Below, in pieces: positions 10,176 through 19,664 of a DNA stretch of 64,000 bases (its first letter is position 1; every line of letters begins with the position of its first letter). The notes beneath the pieces were generated by a model. It was not told the DNA's origin. It ran no database searches and worked only from the letters and a program-made list of their open reading frames with translations. The stretch is from Pseudomonadota bacterium. Its GTDB lineage: Bacteria; Bdellovibrionota_B; Oligoflexia; Oligoflexales; CAIYRB01. The stretch covers positions 104,223-168,222 of the forward strand of contig JAPLFY010000040.1 of assembly GCA_026390435.1 (NCBI GenBank). Reading direction: 5' to 3'. A program made the position numbers and the translations under genes.

Positions 10176-10418
10176 ATGTCTCTTTCCGTCGAAGAAAAGG
10201 TCAAGCAAATCGTCATCAACCAGCTCGGCGTTGAAGAGGGCTCTGTAGTTGGCAAAGCTAAGTTCATCGAAGACCTGGGCGCTGACTCCCTGGACATCGT
10301 AGAGCTAGTCATGGCGATGGAAGAAGCTTTCGGCGTTGATATTCCTGACGAAGAAGCTGAAAACATCCGTACCGTCGACGACGCCGTTTCCTTCATCAAA
10401 AAGGCTGAAGACGCCTAA
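10176..10418 (+). CDS. acpP: Acyl carrier protein
   Basis: This 80-residue acidic protein carries the phosphopantetheine attachment motif GADSLD with Ser38, and has the standard ACP length and helices. It carries acyl chains in fatty acid and lipid A synthesis. The ATG at 10176 is fixed by a perfect AGGAGG six bases upstream (10164-10169); the longer frame from a GTG at 10152 is not used. rpiB follows after 8 bp and is probably co-transcribed. Confidence 0.97.
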   Translation: MSLSVEEKVKQIVINQLGVEEGSVVGKAKFIEDLGADSLDIVELVMAMEEAFGVDIPDEEAENIRTVDDAVSFIKKAEDA

Positions 10419-10426
10419 GGAACTTA

Positions 10427-10894
10427 ATGATGGCAACCAAAATCGGAATCGCAGCTGATCACGCCGGCAAAGAGCTCAAGCAACTTATCGGCGAATTCGT
10501 GAGGATGAAGAATTACGAAGTGGTCGACTACGGGGTTGCCGTCGATTCCGCTAAGTCAGTTGATTATCCCGATTATGCAGCCATTCTGTCGGCGGATGTC
10601 GCCAGCGGCAAGCTAGACCTTGGGGTTTTAATCTGTGGCACAGGCATCGGCATGTGCATCACAGCCAACAAATTCCCTGGGGTCCGCGCGGCGTGTGTCT
10701 GGGACGAATTTACTGCTCGTATGAGCCGAGCTCATAACGACGCCAACATCATCTGTCTTGGCGCTCGAGTGGTCAATCATCATCGCGCGGCTGAGCTGGT
10801 GAACCTTTGGCTGGATACCCCTTTTGAAGGGAATCGCCACAAGGCACGGCTTGATAAAATCCGCGAAATAGAAAAAAAGCTGAGCGCGCGCTAA
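10427..10894 (+). CDS. rpiB: Ribose-5-phosphate isomerase B
   Basis: This is RpiB, 155 residues, which interconverts ribose-5-phosphate and ribulose-5-phosphate in the pentose phosphate pathway. Family hallmarks are [12 protein letters not shown] at the N-terminus, the [13 protein letters not shown] loop with the active-site Cys, and [18 protein letters not shown]. Two ATGs in a row (10427 and 10430) follow AAGGA, and either could be used. RpiB and glyA are frequent neighbours in many bacteria, as here, and ribulose-5-phosphate also feeds the DHBP synthase encoded at 13405. Confidence 0.95.
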   Translation: MMATKIGIAADHAGKELKQLIGEFVRMKNYEVVDYGVAVDSAKSVDYPDYAAILSADVASGKLDLGVLICGTGIGMCITANKFPGVRAACVWDEFTARMSRAHNDANIICLGARVVNHHRAAELVNLWLDTPFEGNRHKARLDKIREIEKKLSAR

Positions 10895-10950
10895 GCGCTG
10901 CCTTTCTGCTGCGTTTGACCCGCCACGCGACTGTTATTAAGGAAAAAGCC

Positions 10951-12213
10951 GTGCAAAAGCCGTGGGAGATTCTCCAAAACAAAGACCCGCAAGTGTATCA
11001 ACTCATCGAGGCCGAATTTAAGCGGCAACAAGATGGCCTAGAGTTGATTGCATCGGAGAACTTCGCCTCGGCTGAAGTGATAGCTAGCATGGGCAATGTG
11101 CTTGCTAATAAATATGCCGAAGGACTCCCAGGCAAGCGCTACTATGGCGGTTGTGAGGTTGTGGATGCGGTAGAGACGCTAGCGATTGAGCGGCTAACGC
11201 GCCTGTTTGGTGCCAAGTTTGCCAACGTCCAACCACATTCGGGCGCCCAGGCAAATGCCGCCGTGTTCCTTGTGTTAGCCAAACCAGGCGACCGCATCCT
11301 AGGTCTAGACTTGGCCCACGGTGGTCACTTGACTCACGGGGCGAAGGTTAACTTCTCAGGCTTAATCTATGAATCCCATTTCTACCAACTTGAGGCGGGC
11401 AGTGATCTCATCGACATGAACCAGGTGCGCGAGCAGGCCCACCGGGTCAAGCCGAAGATCCTAATCGCCGGTGCTAGCGCTTATTCAAGAACCCTTGATT
11501 TCGAAGAGTTTCGCCGTATCGCGGATGAAGTGGGGGCCTACCTAGTCGTCGACATGGCACACATTGCAGGTTTAGTGGCAGCAGGGTTGCATCCAAGCCC
11601 GGTGCCGCATGCCCACGTGGTGACCACGACGACCCACAAGACCCTGCGCGGCCCACGTGGTGGCGTGATTCTATGGAACGACGAGACCCTCAGCAAAGAG
11701 ATCAACAAGGGCGTGTTCCCAGGCACACAAGGTGGTCCACTGGAACACGTAATTGCAGCAAAAGCGGTCTGTTTCCAAGAAGCGCTCCAGCCGTCCTTCA
11801 AGGACTACCAGCTAGATGTGGTGCGTAATGCCAACACCCTAGCTAACGCCCTAATAGAGCGGGGCTTCAAACTGGTATCAGGCGGAACAGACAACCACTT
11901 GTTGCTAATTAATCTAAGCGACACGCCAGTCAGCGGCAAACAGCTCGAAGAGGCGCTGGGCAAGATCGCAATTACCGTAAACAAGAACACTGTCCCCGGT
12001 GAAAAGCGCAGCCCATTCGTCACCAGCGGCATTCGTATCGGCACCCCAGCCGTGACAACACGCGGGTTGCGCCAGGCCGATATGGAACATATTGCAAATT
12101 GGGTTAAGCAAGCCTTCGACCACGTTGCAGATGACGCTTATCTGGCTAAGCTGAAAGGCGAAGTCGAATCATTTGCGCGACGGTTCCCGCTTTATCCAAA
12201 TTGGACGAGCTGA
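10951..12213 (+). CDS. glyA: Serine hydroxymethyltransferase
   Basis: This 420-residue PLP enzyme interconverts serine and glycine with tetrahydrofolate and supplies one-carbon units. Diagnostic segments are [30 protein letters not shown] and the PLP-lysine motif [14 protein letters not shown]. The GTG at 10951 is chosen because AAGGA lies seven bases upstream and the resulting start MQKPWEIL matches the family length; a TTG at 10915 would add 12 residues. nrdR follows 12 bp downstream. Confidence 0.97.
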   Translation: MQKPWEILQNKDPQVYQLIEAEFKRQQDGLELIASENFASAEVIASMGNVLANKYAEGLPGKRYYGGCEVVDAVETLAIERLTRLFGAKFANVQPHSGAQANAAVFLVLAKPGDRILGLDLAHGGHLTHGAKVNFSGLIYESHFYQLEAGSDLIDMNQVREQAHRVKPKILIAGASAYSRTLDFEEFRRIADEVGAYLVVDMAHIAGLVAAGLHPSPVPHAHVVTTTTHKTLRGPRGGVILWNDETLSKEINKGVFPGTQGGPLEHVIAAKAVCFQEALQPSFKDYQLDVVRNANTLANALIERGFKLVSGGTDNHLLLINLSDTPVSGKQLEEALGKIAITVNKNTVPGEKRSPFVTSGIRIGTPAVTTRGLRQADMEHIANWVKQAFDHVADDAYLAKLKGEVESFARRFPLYPNWTS

Positions 12214-12225
12214 TCGGAGTGGAAC

Positions 12226-12678
12226 GTGAGATGCCCGAAATGTGGCTTTGACGACACCAAGGTACTGGAAAGCCGCATCCACGACGGAGGACGCAGTGTC
12301 AGGCGGCGGCGTTCTTGCGTTGCCTGCAATTACCGTTTTACCACGTATGAAAAAGAAGAAAGCTTCGCCTTCTCCGTCATGAAGAAGGACGGCCGCATCG
12401 AGCCTTATAATCGCGACAAGATCTTCCGCTCCATCCAGATTGCCTGCCAGAAGCGTCCGATCAACTATGACCAGATCGAGATGATGATTGCGCGTCTGGA
12501 AAAGCAAATCCAAGAATCTGGTGAGCGAACCGTGCCTAGCCAGAAACTGGGTGACTTGATTATGAACAGCTTGCAAGGGCTGGATAAAGTCGCGTATGTG
12601 AGATTTGCTTCCGTCTACAAAGATTTCCAGGATCCGAGCGAGTTTATGCGAGAGATCCATAGTTTGGACAAAAAATAA
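12226..12678 (+). CDS. nrdR: Transcriptional repressor NrdR
   Basis: NrdR is 150 residues, with an N-terminal zinc ribbon (MRCPKCGF...RRRSCVACNYRFTT) and an ATP-cone domain (VMKKDGRIEPYNRDKIFRSI). It represses ribonucleotide reductase genes in response to ATP/dATP. The start is GTG, directly giving MRCPKC. It lies between glyA and riboflavin genes, a common nrdR-rib arrangement in proteobacteria. The ribE ATG follows immediately after the stop codon. Confidence 0.97.
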   Translation: MRCPKCGFDDTKVLESRIHDGGRSVRRRRSCVACNYRFTTYEKEESFAFSVMKKDGRIEPYNRDKIFRSIQIACQKRPINYDQIEMMIARLEKQIQESGERTVPSQKLGDLIMNSLQGLDKVAYVRFASVYKDFQDPSEFMREIHSLDKK

Positions 12679-13305
12679 ATGTTCACCGGTATCGTCGAGC
12701 GCACTGGTAAAATCCTGTCTCTATCGCGACCACCTCTAGGCTCTAGTGGTGCTATGAGCAGTATTACTCAACTCCTAGTTGATGCCGGCAAAGGTTTTGA
12801 GACCGCTCTAGGTGACAGCGTTTCCGTGAATGGCTGCTGCCTTACCGTGACCAGCAATAAATTTCACATGCTGGCTTTTGACGTCAGTAGCGAAACGCTG
12901 AGCAGAACAGGCCTCGGTGATTTGACCGAAGGCAGCGAAGTAAATTTAGAGCGGGCGCTAAAAGTAGGTGATCGCCTTGGCGGCCACTTGGTCACGGGCC
13001 ATGTAGACGGTATCGGCACCGTAACAAAAGTGGGTAAGCAGGCTGACGGCTGGGAGATTTCGGTTCTTATCCCGCGAGTCCTCAGTCGCTACGTCATTTA
13101 CAAGGGCTCCATTTGCTTGGACGGCGTGAGCCTGACAGTAAATACCTTATCAGACCGGGACGATGGCACCTTGGTCGGGCTCATGCTAATTCCTACCACA
13201 GTAAGCCTGACGTCCTTCAACAGCTTACAGCCAGGACAAAGCCTAAATGTAGAGGTGGACCCCATCGGCAAGTATGTGGAACGCCTGACCACGTTAAGCC
13301 AGTAA
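12679..13305 (+). CDS. ribE: Riboflavin synthase alpha subunit
   Basis: This 208-residue protein begins MFTGIVER, typical of riboflavin synthase, and contains two lumazine-binding repeats (SVNGCCLTV with SSETLSRT; KGSICLDGVSLTVN near residue 145). It dismutates two 6,7-dimethyl-8-ribityllumazine molecules to riboflavin. It abuts nrdR with no gap and precedes ribB(X) and ribH. No FMN riboswitch was seen upstream. Confidence 0.96.
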   Translation: MFTGIVERTGKILSLSRPPLGSSGAMSSITQLLVDAGKGFETALGDSVSVNGCCLTVTSNKFHMLAFDVSSETLSRTGLGDLTEGSEVNLERALKVGDRLGGHLVTGHVDGIGTVTKVGKQADGWEISVLIPRVLSRYVIYKGSICLDGVSLTVNTLSDRDDGTLVGLMLIPTTVSLTSFNSLQPGQSLNVEVDPIGKYVERLTTLSQ

Positions 13306-13404
13306 CCATCCGTATTTAATAGTATTTTACCTGTTGACAAAAACAAGTGTCATGGCGCAAAAACTCTGCTAGCATTCGTCGCCTGTTCCACCGGAGCTAG
13401 CTCT

Positions 13405-14568
13405 ATGACATCTCAAGACGTTGCCATTGCCCGCGTAGGCCAAGCCATTGACGCCATCAAAAATGGTGGGATGGTCATTATGGTTGATGATGAGGACCGC
13501 GAAAACGAAGGCGACCTCGTCTTTGCTGCCGCCCACGTGTCCCCAGAAAAAATCAACTTCATGACCAAGGAAGCTCGAGGCCTAATTTGCCTGAGCTTAG
13601 ACCAAGACAGCATCGAGCGGCTGCAGCTGCCGATGATGGAAGACTCCAGCAAAAGAGTCCCGACTAAGTCGACCGCATTTACCGTCAGCATCGAAGCTCG
13701 CGAGGGCGTGACTACGGGTATCTCAGCTGCGGACCGCGCGCATACTATTCGTGTCGCTACGGCTGCTAACGCGACTCCAAACGACATCGTGGTGCCTGGC
13801 CACATTTTCCCGCTTAAGGCCCGCAGCGGCGGAGTGCTGCAGCGTGCAGGCCACACAGAGGGATCCATCGATTTGGTAAGGCTTGCTGGCCTACCCTCAT
13901 CGGCGGTCATTTGTGAGATCATGAATGATGATGGGACGATGGCAAGAATGCCGGACCTTGAGTCGTTCGCTCAGCGCCATAAGATTCCTATCGTCACCAT
14001 TGCTGACATCATCACCTACCGCCTACAGCGCGAGTACTTGATGACGCAAGTTGCCAAGGGCCCGGTTAAAACGGCCTACGGCGAATTCCAAAGTATTTTA
14101 TTTAAGAGCGAGATCGATCATCTCACTCATGTGGCACTCGTTAAGGGTGACTTAGCAAATCACATCGTCGATGTTCGGGTACACCGGCAACGGCCGTTGC
14201 TGGACGTTTTAAGTCACCCCGAGCAAGGTGATCGTTCTCGGATTGAGTACGCTCTGCGCATGCTCCGGGATCATAGCCACGCCGTGGTATTATACCTGTC
14301 ACATCCCGATCCTCAACTCGCCTGGAAGGCAGATTTCAACAACTTGATTAAGCCCGAAAGCCAATCGGCTGATGTGGCGACCAGTGTGCCACAACGGCCT
14401 TGGACCGAAATGGACCCACTCCAGCTTGGGGTCGGAGCCCAAATACTGCGGCACCTTGGGGTGCGTCAAATGAGAGTCCATATGTCGCGCGCAACACCGC
14501 TTAAGGGCCTAGCCGGATTCGGTCTGGAAGTCGTAAGCACCGTCCAGCTCCCCAGTGGGCAAGCATAA
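13405..14568 (+). CDS. ribB: 3,4-dihydroxy-2-butanone-4-phosphate synthase with degenerate GTP cyclohydrolase II domain (RibBX type)
   Basis: Residues 1-205 are an intact DHBP synthase domain (DDEDRENEGDLV, HTEGSIDLVRLAGL, CEIMNDDGTMAR), which makes the four-carbon unit of riboflavin from ribulose-5-phosphate. Residues about 215-380 align with GTP cyclohydrolase II, but the three zinc cysteines and the usual catalytic region are absent; the matching stretch reads HRQRPLLDVLSHPEQGDRSR. The end LGVGAQILRHLGVRQMR is still recognisable. It therefore resembles the RibBX variant known from Proteobacteria rather than bifunctional RibBA. A separate RibA would be required elsewhere. A TTGACA hexamer at 13334-13339 may belong to its own promoter. 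Confidence 0.92.
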   Translation: MTSQDVAIARVGQAIDAIKNGGMVIMVDDEDRENEGDLVFAAAHVSPEKINFMTKEARGLICLSLDQDSIERLQLPMMEDSSKRVPTKSTAFTVSIEAREGVTTGISAADRAHTIRVATAANATPNDIVVPGHIFPLKARSGGVLQRAGHTEGSIDLVRLAGLPSSAVICEIMNDDGTMARMPDLESFAQRHKIPIVTIADIITYRLQREYLMTQVAKGPVKTAYGEFQSILFKSEIDHLTHVALVKGDLANHIVDVRVHRQRPLLDVLSHPEQGDRSRIEYALRMLRDHSHAVVLYLSHPDPQLAWKADFNNLIKPESQSADVATSVPQRPWTEMDPLQLGVGAQILRHLGVRQMRVHMSRATPLKGLAGFGLEVVSTVQLPSGQA

Positions 14569-14593
14569 GTTACCAATTAAAGAGGTATATATC

Positions 14594-15043
14594 ATGGCAA
14601 CGCGTTTTCTTGTCCTCGCCAGCCGATTTAACGACACCATCACCAAGGCTCTGCTTTCAGGAGCTCAGGACACCTTGAGCTCGGCTGGTGTAGCGGATGC
14701 CAATGTCGACCTCTTGTGGGTCCCCGGCGCGTTTGAGCTGGCGACCGTTGCGGCACAAGCTGCCAAGAGCAAGGCCTACGGAGCCATCATCTGTCTCGGC
14801 GCCGTGATCCGCGGTGACACCCCGCACTTCGACCTAGTTGCTGGTCAAGCAGCCGCGGGTCTACAGCGCGTTGGCATTGAGACAGGCATCCCTGTGATCT
14901 TCGGAGTCTTGTCTACTGACACTGTCGAGCAGGCCTTAACCCGCTCAGGTATCAAAGGCGGCAACAAGGGCGTAGACGCCGCCCAGGCAGCACTCAGCAT
15001 GGTAAAAACCATGGCCCGCTTAGCGGAGCTGACACACAGGTGA
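14594..15043 (+). CDS. ribH: 6,7-dimethyl-8-ribityllumazine synthase
   Basis: This 149-residue lumazine synthase condenses the DHBP and pyrimidinedione precursors. Motifs are ASRFND, VPGAFELATVA and the GDTPHFD segment with the active-site His. The ATG at 14594 follows AGAGGT, whereas the frame from a GTG at 14555 would overlap ribB(X). The stop overlaps the nusB GTG by four bases (GTGA). Confidence 0.96.
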   Translation: MATRFLVLASRFNDTITKALLSGAQDTLSSAGVADANVDLLWVPGAFELATVAAQAAKSKAYGAIICLGAVIRGDTPHFDLVAGQAAAGLQRVGIETGIPVIFGVLSTDTVEQALTRSGIKGGNKGVDAAQAALSMVKTMARLAELTHR

Positions 15044-15459
15044 GCACCAACAGCAAGACCAAATCCCGAGAATATGCCCTCCAGTTCCTCTATCAGTCTG
15101 AGATGGAGAAACTCTTTCTATTCTCTGACAGCCATTTTCAAGGTTTCGTCAGTCATCAACAGGTTCCTACAGAACACGTTGCGGAAGTGCGCGAGCTAGC
15201 CCGGGGCACGATAGAACGCAGTCTAGAAATAGACGCCAAAATCCAAGAGGTCTCTGCCAATTGGAAATTGAGTCGAATGTCGGTCATCGACCGCAACGTC
15301 CTGCGCCTAGCTACGTTTGAGCTCCTCCTCGGATCCGAGCCACACCGGGTCATTCTCAATGAAGCTATTGAATTGGCAAAGAAATTTGGAGCTGCCGAGT
15401 CCAGCCGATTTGTCAATGGCGTGCTCGATCGGATCGCCAAAACCACTGCAGTGCGATAA
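15040..15459 (+). CDS. nusB: Transcription antitermination protein NusB
   Basis: NusB is 139 residues, an all-helical RNA-binding protein that works with NusE/S10 in rRNA antitermination. Recognisable segments are SREYALQFLYQSE at the start and SVIDRNVLRLATFELL, RVILNEAIELAKKFG and FVNGVLDRIA. The GTG start overlaps the ribH stop. ribH-nusB is a standard pairing. The next 33 bases include CCAGAT-caac-ATCTGG (15465-15480), a small hairpin before the next gene. Confidence 0.95.
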   Translation: MSTNSKTKSREYALQFLYQSEMEKLFLFSDSHFQGFVSHQQVPTEHVAEVRELARGTIERSLEIDAKIQEVSANWKLSRMSVIDRNVLRLATFELLLGSEPHRVILNEAIELAKKFGAAESSRFVNGVLDRIAKTTAVR

Positions 15460-15492
15460 TCTAGCCAGATCAACATCTGGTAGGAGCATTGC

Positions 15493-16119
15493 ATGGACGA
15501 GCAGTTGATCGGCGGCGCCACAAAGGCGACGCCAACCCCGGCTCTAGGCCTGGCTGATCAGAGCGCGACTGATTCGAATCCCAAAGTCGATTTCATCAAC
15601 ACAGGACGGCAGGTGATTGCGCGGATAGTGCGCGATGCCTCGGCCTCCCCCTGTGAGTTCTGGTTTGGTTTGGCCAAATCAGGACCACATGCCCCGCTAG
15701 GACTCCTAGGGGAAAAACCTACTGATGACCTGCTCAAGATCGCAGCCACAGAGGGCATTAGCGAGTCCGGCCCTGTCGTCTTATTTGACGCCGAAAGAGA
15801 TAGTCCGCGAGGACTACTTCTCATGCCTTTACCTGAGGCTAATTACCAGGAGCAGAGCGGCTGGCTAGACTTATTGACGGCAACGCTGTTGCCTTGGTCG
15901 CCTGATCGGATTGGGATTTATTTAGCTCCCGAGGCAGTTGGCACTGATCCTAGTATGGAACTGCTCTCCGCGGTGCTGCACCGGATTGTGCAGAACACCC
16001 GCATCCGAGAAATTTTTCTGCTTACCGGCAATCACGGGACCAACCACCTCTTAAATGCCGTACTACGCTTAAAGCAGGAACTAACCACAGACGAGTTTGA
16101 TCTTTACGTCTATCATTAG
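15493..16119 (+). CDS. Hypothetical protein
   Basis: This 208-residue cytoplasmic protein is not recognised. AGGAG lies upstream of the ATG. The first 35 residues are Ala/Thr-rich and probably disordered; the rest looks globular, with hydrophobic strands such as ESGPVVLFDAE, DRIGIYLAPEAV and IREIFLLTGNHGTNHL. There is no signal peptide or membrane segment. It stands between nusB and an SDR gene on the same strand with short gaps, so it may belong to the same transcript. No function is proposed. Confidence 0.7.
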   Translation: MDEQLIGGATKATPTPALGLADQSATDSNPKVDFINTGRQVIARIVRDASASPCEFWFGLAKSGPHAPLGLLGEKPTDDLLKIAATEGISESGPVVLFDAERDSPRGLLLMPLPEANYQEQSGWLDLLTATLLPWSPDRIGIYLAPEAVGTDPSMELLSAVLHRIVQNTRIREIFLLTGNHGTNHLLNAVLRLKQELTTDEFDLYVYH

Positions 16120-16145
16120 CCTTAATTGGGTAAGGAGCTTATTCG

Positions 16146-16970
16146 ATGAGTACATCACCTTTTCGTCCCGACGCGCTTGCCGGTAGGGTTGCCCTTATCA
16201 CCGGAGGCGGTACCGGAATTTGCTTTGGTATCGCTCAGGAGCTTGGCCGACACGGCGCCAAACTCATGCTGATGGGGCGCCGTGAAGAGGTCTTAAAAGA
16301 AGCTTGCGACGCCCTAAACAAGCAGGGAATCGCTGCCGCTTACGTTGCTGGCGATGTGCGTGAATATGCCAATGCCGAAAAGGCGATTGCTACCACCGTC
16401 GCTGCCTATGGCAAGCTCGACATCCTGCTGAATGGCGCTGCCGGCAACTTTCTCTGTCCCACTGATAAATTAAGCGCCAACGGCTTTAAGACCGTCATCG
16501 ACATCGACCTACTTGGCACGTTCAATATGTGCCGTGCCGCCTTTAGCTCACTGAAAGCTGCGAAAAATAGCCTGATCCTCAACATCTCTGCGACCCTACA
16601 TTATCAGGGGACCATTATGCAGTCCCATGTAATGGCTGCGAAGGCTGGTGTCGATGCCCTAGGAAAAAACCTGGCCTGTGAATGGGGCGAATTCGGAATT
16701 CGAGTATGCACGATTGCCCCGGGTGCCATAGGTGACACCGAAGGGATGCGCCGCCTAGCTCCACTGGGTGCAGACAAAAAAATTGCCGCCGATGTACCGC
16801 TCCGTCGCCTCGGGACTACGGATGACATTGGATCTGCTGCCGTATTCTTGGCATCAAGTGCGGCGTCTTACATCACTGGCGAGATCTTAGTCGTGGATGG
16901 CGGGGGCTGGCTGACCAAACCAGCTTTTGTTGACAGAGCGACTTGGGAAAAACTCGCAGCAAAGGGTTGA
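16146..16970 (+). CDS. SDR family oxidoreductase, 2,4-dienoyl-CoA reductase-like
   Basis: This 274-residue short-chain dehydrogenase has the Rossmann motif TGGGTGICFG and a GRR segment after the second strand that fits NADPH preference. NGAAGNFLCP and the HVMAAKAGVDAL...EWGEFGIRV block match the 2,4-dienoyl-CoA reductase (DECR) subgroup, in which the usual YxxxK becomes a variant with Lys retained. DECR enzymes reduce conjugated double bonds during oxidation of polyunsaturated fatty acids. AAGGAG lies upstream of the ATG. The substrate is inferred from subgroup resemblance only. Confidence 0.85.
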   Translation: MSTSPFRPDALAGRVALITGGGTGICFGIAQELGRHGAKLMLMGRREEVLKEACDALNKQGIAAAYVAGDVREYANAEKAIATTVAAYGKLDILLNGAAGNFLCPTDKLSANGFKTVIDIDLLGTFNMCRAAFSSLKAAKNSLILNISATLHYQGTIMQSHVMAAKAGVDALGKNLACEWGEFGIRVCTIAPGAIGDTEGMRRLAPLGADKKIAADVPLRRLGTTDDIGSAAVFLASSAASYITGEILVVDGGGWLTKPAFVDRATWEKLAAKG

Positions 16971-16973
16971 ATC

Positions 16974-17999
16974 ATGTGGCGCCGGCTGAGACAGGGATCG
17001 TCACAGCTCTTGCAGCGTTTGCGCTGGGTTTTGCACCCGATCACCATTTTTGTGTCGCTACAAGTTGTGTGGCTAGCGATCACTCTAATTTGGGTGATTT
17101 GGTTTGTCAGCGAGCGAGCTGAGATCGGAGCTCTAGCAAAACGCTTTGGTCAGGAGTATTTCAGCACAGAAATGACTGTGGCAATCCTTGTCGTGGGCTG
17201 CATCCTGCTCGGAGTCCTATTAGTTGGTACCATCATTCTTTTCGTGACTGGACAACGCCAGAGCTCTGCTGCGCGCCAGCAACGAAATTTCGTCTCAAGT
17301 GTCACCCACGAATTGAAATCCCCCCTAGCAAGTCTGCAGCTAGCTTTTGAAACCATGACAAGTCATGAGTTAGACGGACCGACAAAGCAGCGCATTGCAG
17401 ACATCATAGACAGCGACATCGAGCGCCTACGACGCTTGATCGATCAAATATTGGTCGCTGGCCGCCTTGACCGCGGTATTTTGAGTTTTGATGATGCATC
17501 GTCCATAGTGCCGATGGAAGATTTGATAAGACGCATCACGGACAAGCTGTCCTATATGGACCCAAATCTAAATGCGAGATTAACTATCGACTGCCCGCCA
17601 GGATTGGCACTTAGAGCCTCACGCATGGCACTCAACTTAATTCTAAACAACTTAATTGAGAATGCTATTAAGTACTCCCCTAGGCAGTCGCCTATTAAAA
17701 TTGGCTTTGATCAAATTAGATCTGAAGTATTCATGTACGTAAGAGATCAAGGTATTGGCCTGGATAAAAAAGACAAAAAGCGTCTTTTTAAACTCTTTCG
17801 CCGTGGCGAAGCCGCAGTCAAAAAAGCGATACCCGGCACTGGACTTGGGCTCTATATCGTCAAATCTGCTGTTGGCGTCCTAGGTGGCCGAGTCTGGGCT
17901 GAAAGCGCGGGGAGTGGCCAGGGAAGCACTTTCTACGTCTCACTACCCACTAATGAAGAGCTGCGCCAAATTAAGCTCGACCAAGTGGAGCACGTATGA
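16974..17999 (+). CDS. Sensor histidine kinase
   Basis: This 341-residue kinase has two predicted membrane helices (about residues 22-45 and 64-92) enclosing only some 20 residues, so it has almost no periplasmic sensor. HisKA follows with the phospho-acceptor His112 in SSVTHELKSPLAS, then a HATPase domain with N-box LIENAIKYS, DQGIGL and GTGLGLYI. The stop overlaps the regulator start by four bases, so the pair is co-translated. The signal may be sensed in the membrane or relayed by another protein. The SDR stop lies three bases upstream. Confidence 0.93.
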   Translation: MWRRLRQGSSQLLQRLRWVLHPITIFVSLQVVWLAITLIWVIWFVSERAEIGALAKRFGQEYFSTEMTVAILVVGCILLGVLLVGTIILFVTGQRQSSAARQQRNFVSSVTHELKSPLASLQLAFETMTSHELDGPTKQRIADIIDSDIERLRRLIDQILVAGRLDRGILSFDDASSIVPMEDLIRRITDKLSYMDPNLNARLTIDCPPGLALRASRMALNLILNNLIENAIKYSPRQSPIKIGFDQIRSEVFMYVRDQGIGLDKKDKKRLFKLFRRGEAAVKKAIPGTGLGLYIVKSAVGVLGGRVWAESAGSGQGSTFYVSLPTNEELRQIKLDQVEHV

Positions 18000-18712
18000 C
18001 TACTCCCAAAAAGCGCATCCTGTTGGTGGAAGACGAACCCAACCTAGCATTCAATCTGCAGTTCAATCTTCAGGTTGAGGGTTATGAAGTAGTACCAGCA
18101 GTAGATGGGCGGATCGCTGTAGCTAAATTCCTCGAGGACGGTCCATTTGATTTAGTCATACTCGATGTCATGCTTCCCGAAATGAATGGATTTGAAGTTG
18201 CAGAAAAGATTCGCCAATCCGACGACCAGACACACATCCTTATGTTAACTGCTCTTGGCAAAGAAGAAGATCGCCTACGCGGCTTTGAAGCCGGAGCTGA
18301 CGACTACATTACCAAGCCCTTCCACCTTAAAGAATTTTTGCTCCGCGTTAGGCGAATGGTCAAACGCTCGGAGTATTTCCAATCAACTCCTCCTGAATCT
18401 GCCGACAGCCACGAACTTGTTTTCGGACCTTTTCGGCTCGACACGGAGTTGCTGCAACTACATGGTCCAACCGGTCACCATACATTGACTGCGTTGGAGG
18501 CCGATGTGTTGCGGGAGTTTATGAAAAATCCTAAACGCGTGCTCTCTCGCCAATACTTACTTGATACCGTTTGGGGCATGAAAGGCGACATCGAAACTAG
18601 AACTGTCGACAATTTCATAGTACGCCTGCGACGCTATCTTGAACCTGAACCGAGCAAACCACGCTACCTCGTCAGTGTGCGTGGACGTGGATATCGTCTT
18701 ATCGTTGAATAA
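17996..18712 (+). CDS. OmpR/PhoB-family response regulator
   Basis: This 238-residue protein has a receiver domain with the acidic pair EDE, phospho-acceptor Asp57 (VILDVMLPEMNG), switch Thr (MLTALG) and Lys (YITKPF), then a winged-helix DNA-binding domain (LTALEADVL ... TVDNFIVRLRRYLE ... VRGRGYRL). It is the cognate partner of the preceding kinase (ATGA overlap). The regulon is not evident from the window. Confidence 0.95.
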   Translation: MTTPKKRILLVEDEPNLAFNLQFNLQVEGYEVVPAVDGRIAVAKFLEDGPFDLVILDVMLPEMNGFEVAEKIRQSDDQTHILMLTALGKEEDRLRGFEAGADDYITKPFHLKEFLLRVRRMVKRSEYFQSTPPESADSHELVFGPFRLDTELLQLHGPTGHHTLTALEADVLREFMKNPKRVLSRQYLLDTVWGMKGDIETRTVDNFIVRLRRYLEPEPSKPRYLVSVRGRGYRLIVE

Positions 18713-18725
18713 TTTGGGATCATGT

Positions 18726-19664
18726 ATGTTTCTGAACTTTGAAAAATGGCATGGCTGTCTAAACGATTTCGTAGTGATTTGGATCTCTGACAGCGACGGT
18801 GATGTCGTCCTAGACAGTATTATACGGCAAACGAAACATCTCTGTGATCGCCGTGCCGGCATCGGTGCTGACGGCATACTTGTGCTTAGACGAAAAAAAT
18901 CCCAGGACCTGACGCCATACGGCCTGACGATTATAAACAGTGACGGATCGATTGCTAAAACTTGCGGCAATGGCCTGAGGTGCGCAGCTCTTAGTGTACT
19001 CAAAACCCACCAAGAACACGGCGACTCAAAACAACTCCCCGAATTTGTCGAATTTTTGGTGGAAGGTGAGACCTTAACTTGCCGCTTTGCGCCAGACGGA
19101 GGATCACTGCCACTAGTTATTGTGGAGATGGGAGTCCCCGCGCTAAATAGCGAAGTTTCCTGGCATAATATCGCCAAAGACATGTTAAAAAAAGTCGCCG
19201 AGGACCTCGGCATTCCAGCTTTGGCCAAAGACTTTGGTGTTTGTACGATTGGCAATCCACACATTGTCATCCATTCGGATCAAGCATCGCGAGAGCTACT
19301 GCTAAAACTCGGCCCAGCCTTGCAAAAATCCTCGGCTTGGGATGGAATAAACCTACACCTAACAAGATCATTAGAATTGACACCCAAGGATCAAGCACGA
19401 GCAGGACAAGAGCTCGGACAACGCCTTAGCGAAGGCTTCCAAGTATATGTCTGGGAACGCGGAGCTGGGGAAACTATGGCCTGCGGCAGCGGTGCCTGCG
19501 CTGTAGCGGCACTAGCCTTAGAAAGCGGACTCTTGGAGCGAGGAAATTGGGTTGCGATCGACATGCCAGGTGGTCGGCTTTATGTGAAACAAGCGGGAGC
19601 CAATGAGCCCGTCATGCTAGCAGGGCCGGGCGTATTCTCCTTTAACGGTAGGATCAGCATTTGA
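18726..19664 (+). CDS. dapF: Diaminopimelate epimerase
   Basis: DapF converts LL- to meso-diaminopimelate for lysine and peptidoglycan. The two catalytic Cys are visible, in CGNGLRCAA and in ETMACGSGACAVAAL. The N-terminus reads FEKWHGCLNDFVVIW, matching the family's HGLGNDF region. The length of 312 residues is somewhat above the usual 275-280 because of extra residues near 100-110 and 205-235. The ATG at 18726 is preferred, 13 bp after the regulator stop; the frame runs open back into that gene. The stop overlaps the next gene's TTG. Confidence 0.95.
   Translation: MFLNFEKWHGCLNDFVVIWISDSDGDVVLDSIIRQTKHLCDRRAGIGADGILVLRRKKSQDLTPYGLTIINSDGSIAKTCGNGLRCAALSVLKTHQEHGDSKQLPEFVEFLVEGETLTCRFAPDGGSLPLVIVEMGVPALNSEVSWHNIAKDMLKKVAEDLGIPALAKDFGVCTIGNPHIVIHSDQASRELLLKLGPALQKSSAWDGINLHLTRSLELTPKDQARAGQELGQRLSEGFQVYVWERGAGETMACGSGACAVAALALESGLLERGNWVAIDMPGGRLYVKQAGANEPVMLAGPGVFSFNGRISI

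Noticed and set aside
13306-13404. FMN riboswitch ahead of ribB(X)
   Set aside because: The 99-base gap is too short for the conserved RFN element and none of its consensus blocks are visible.
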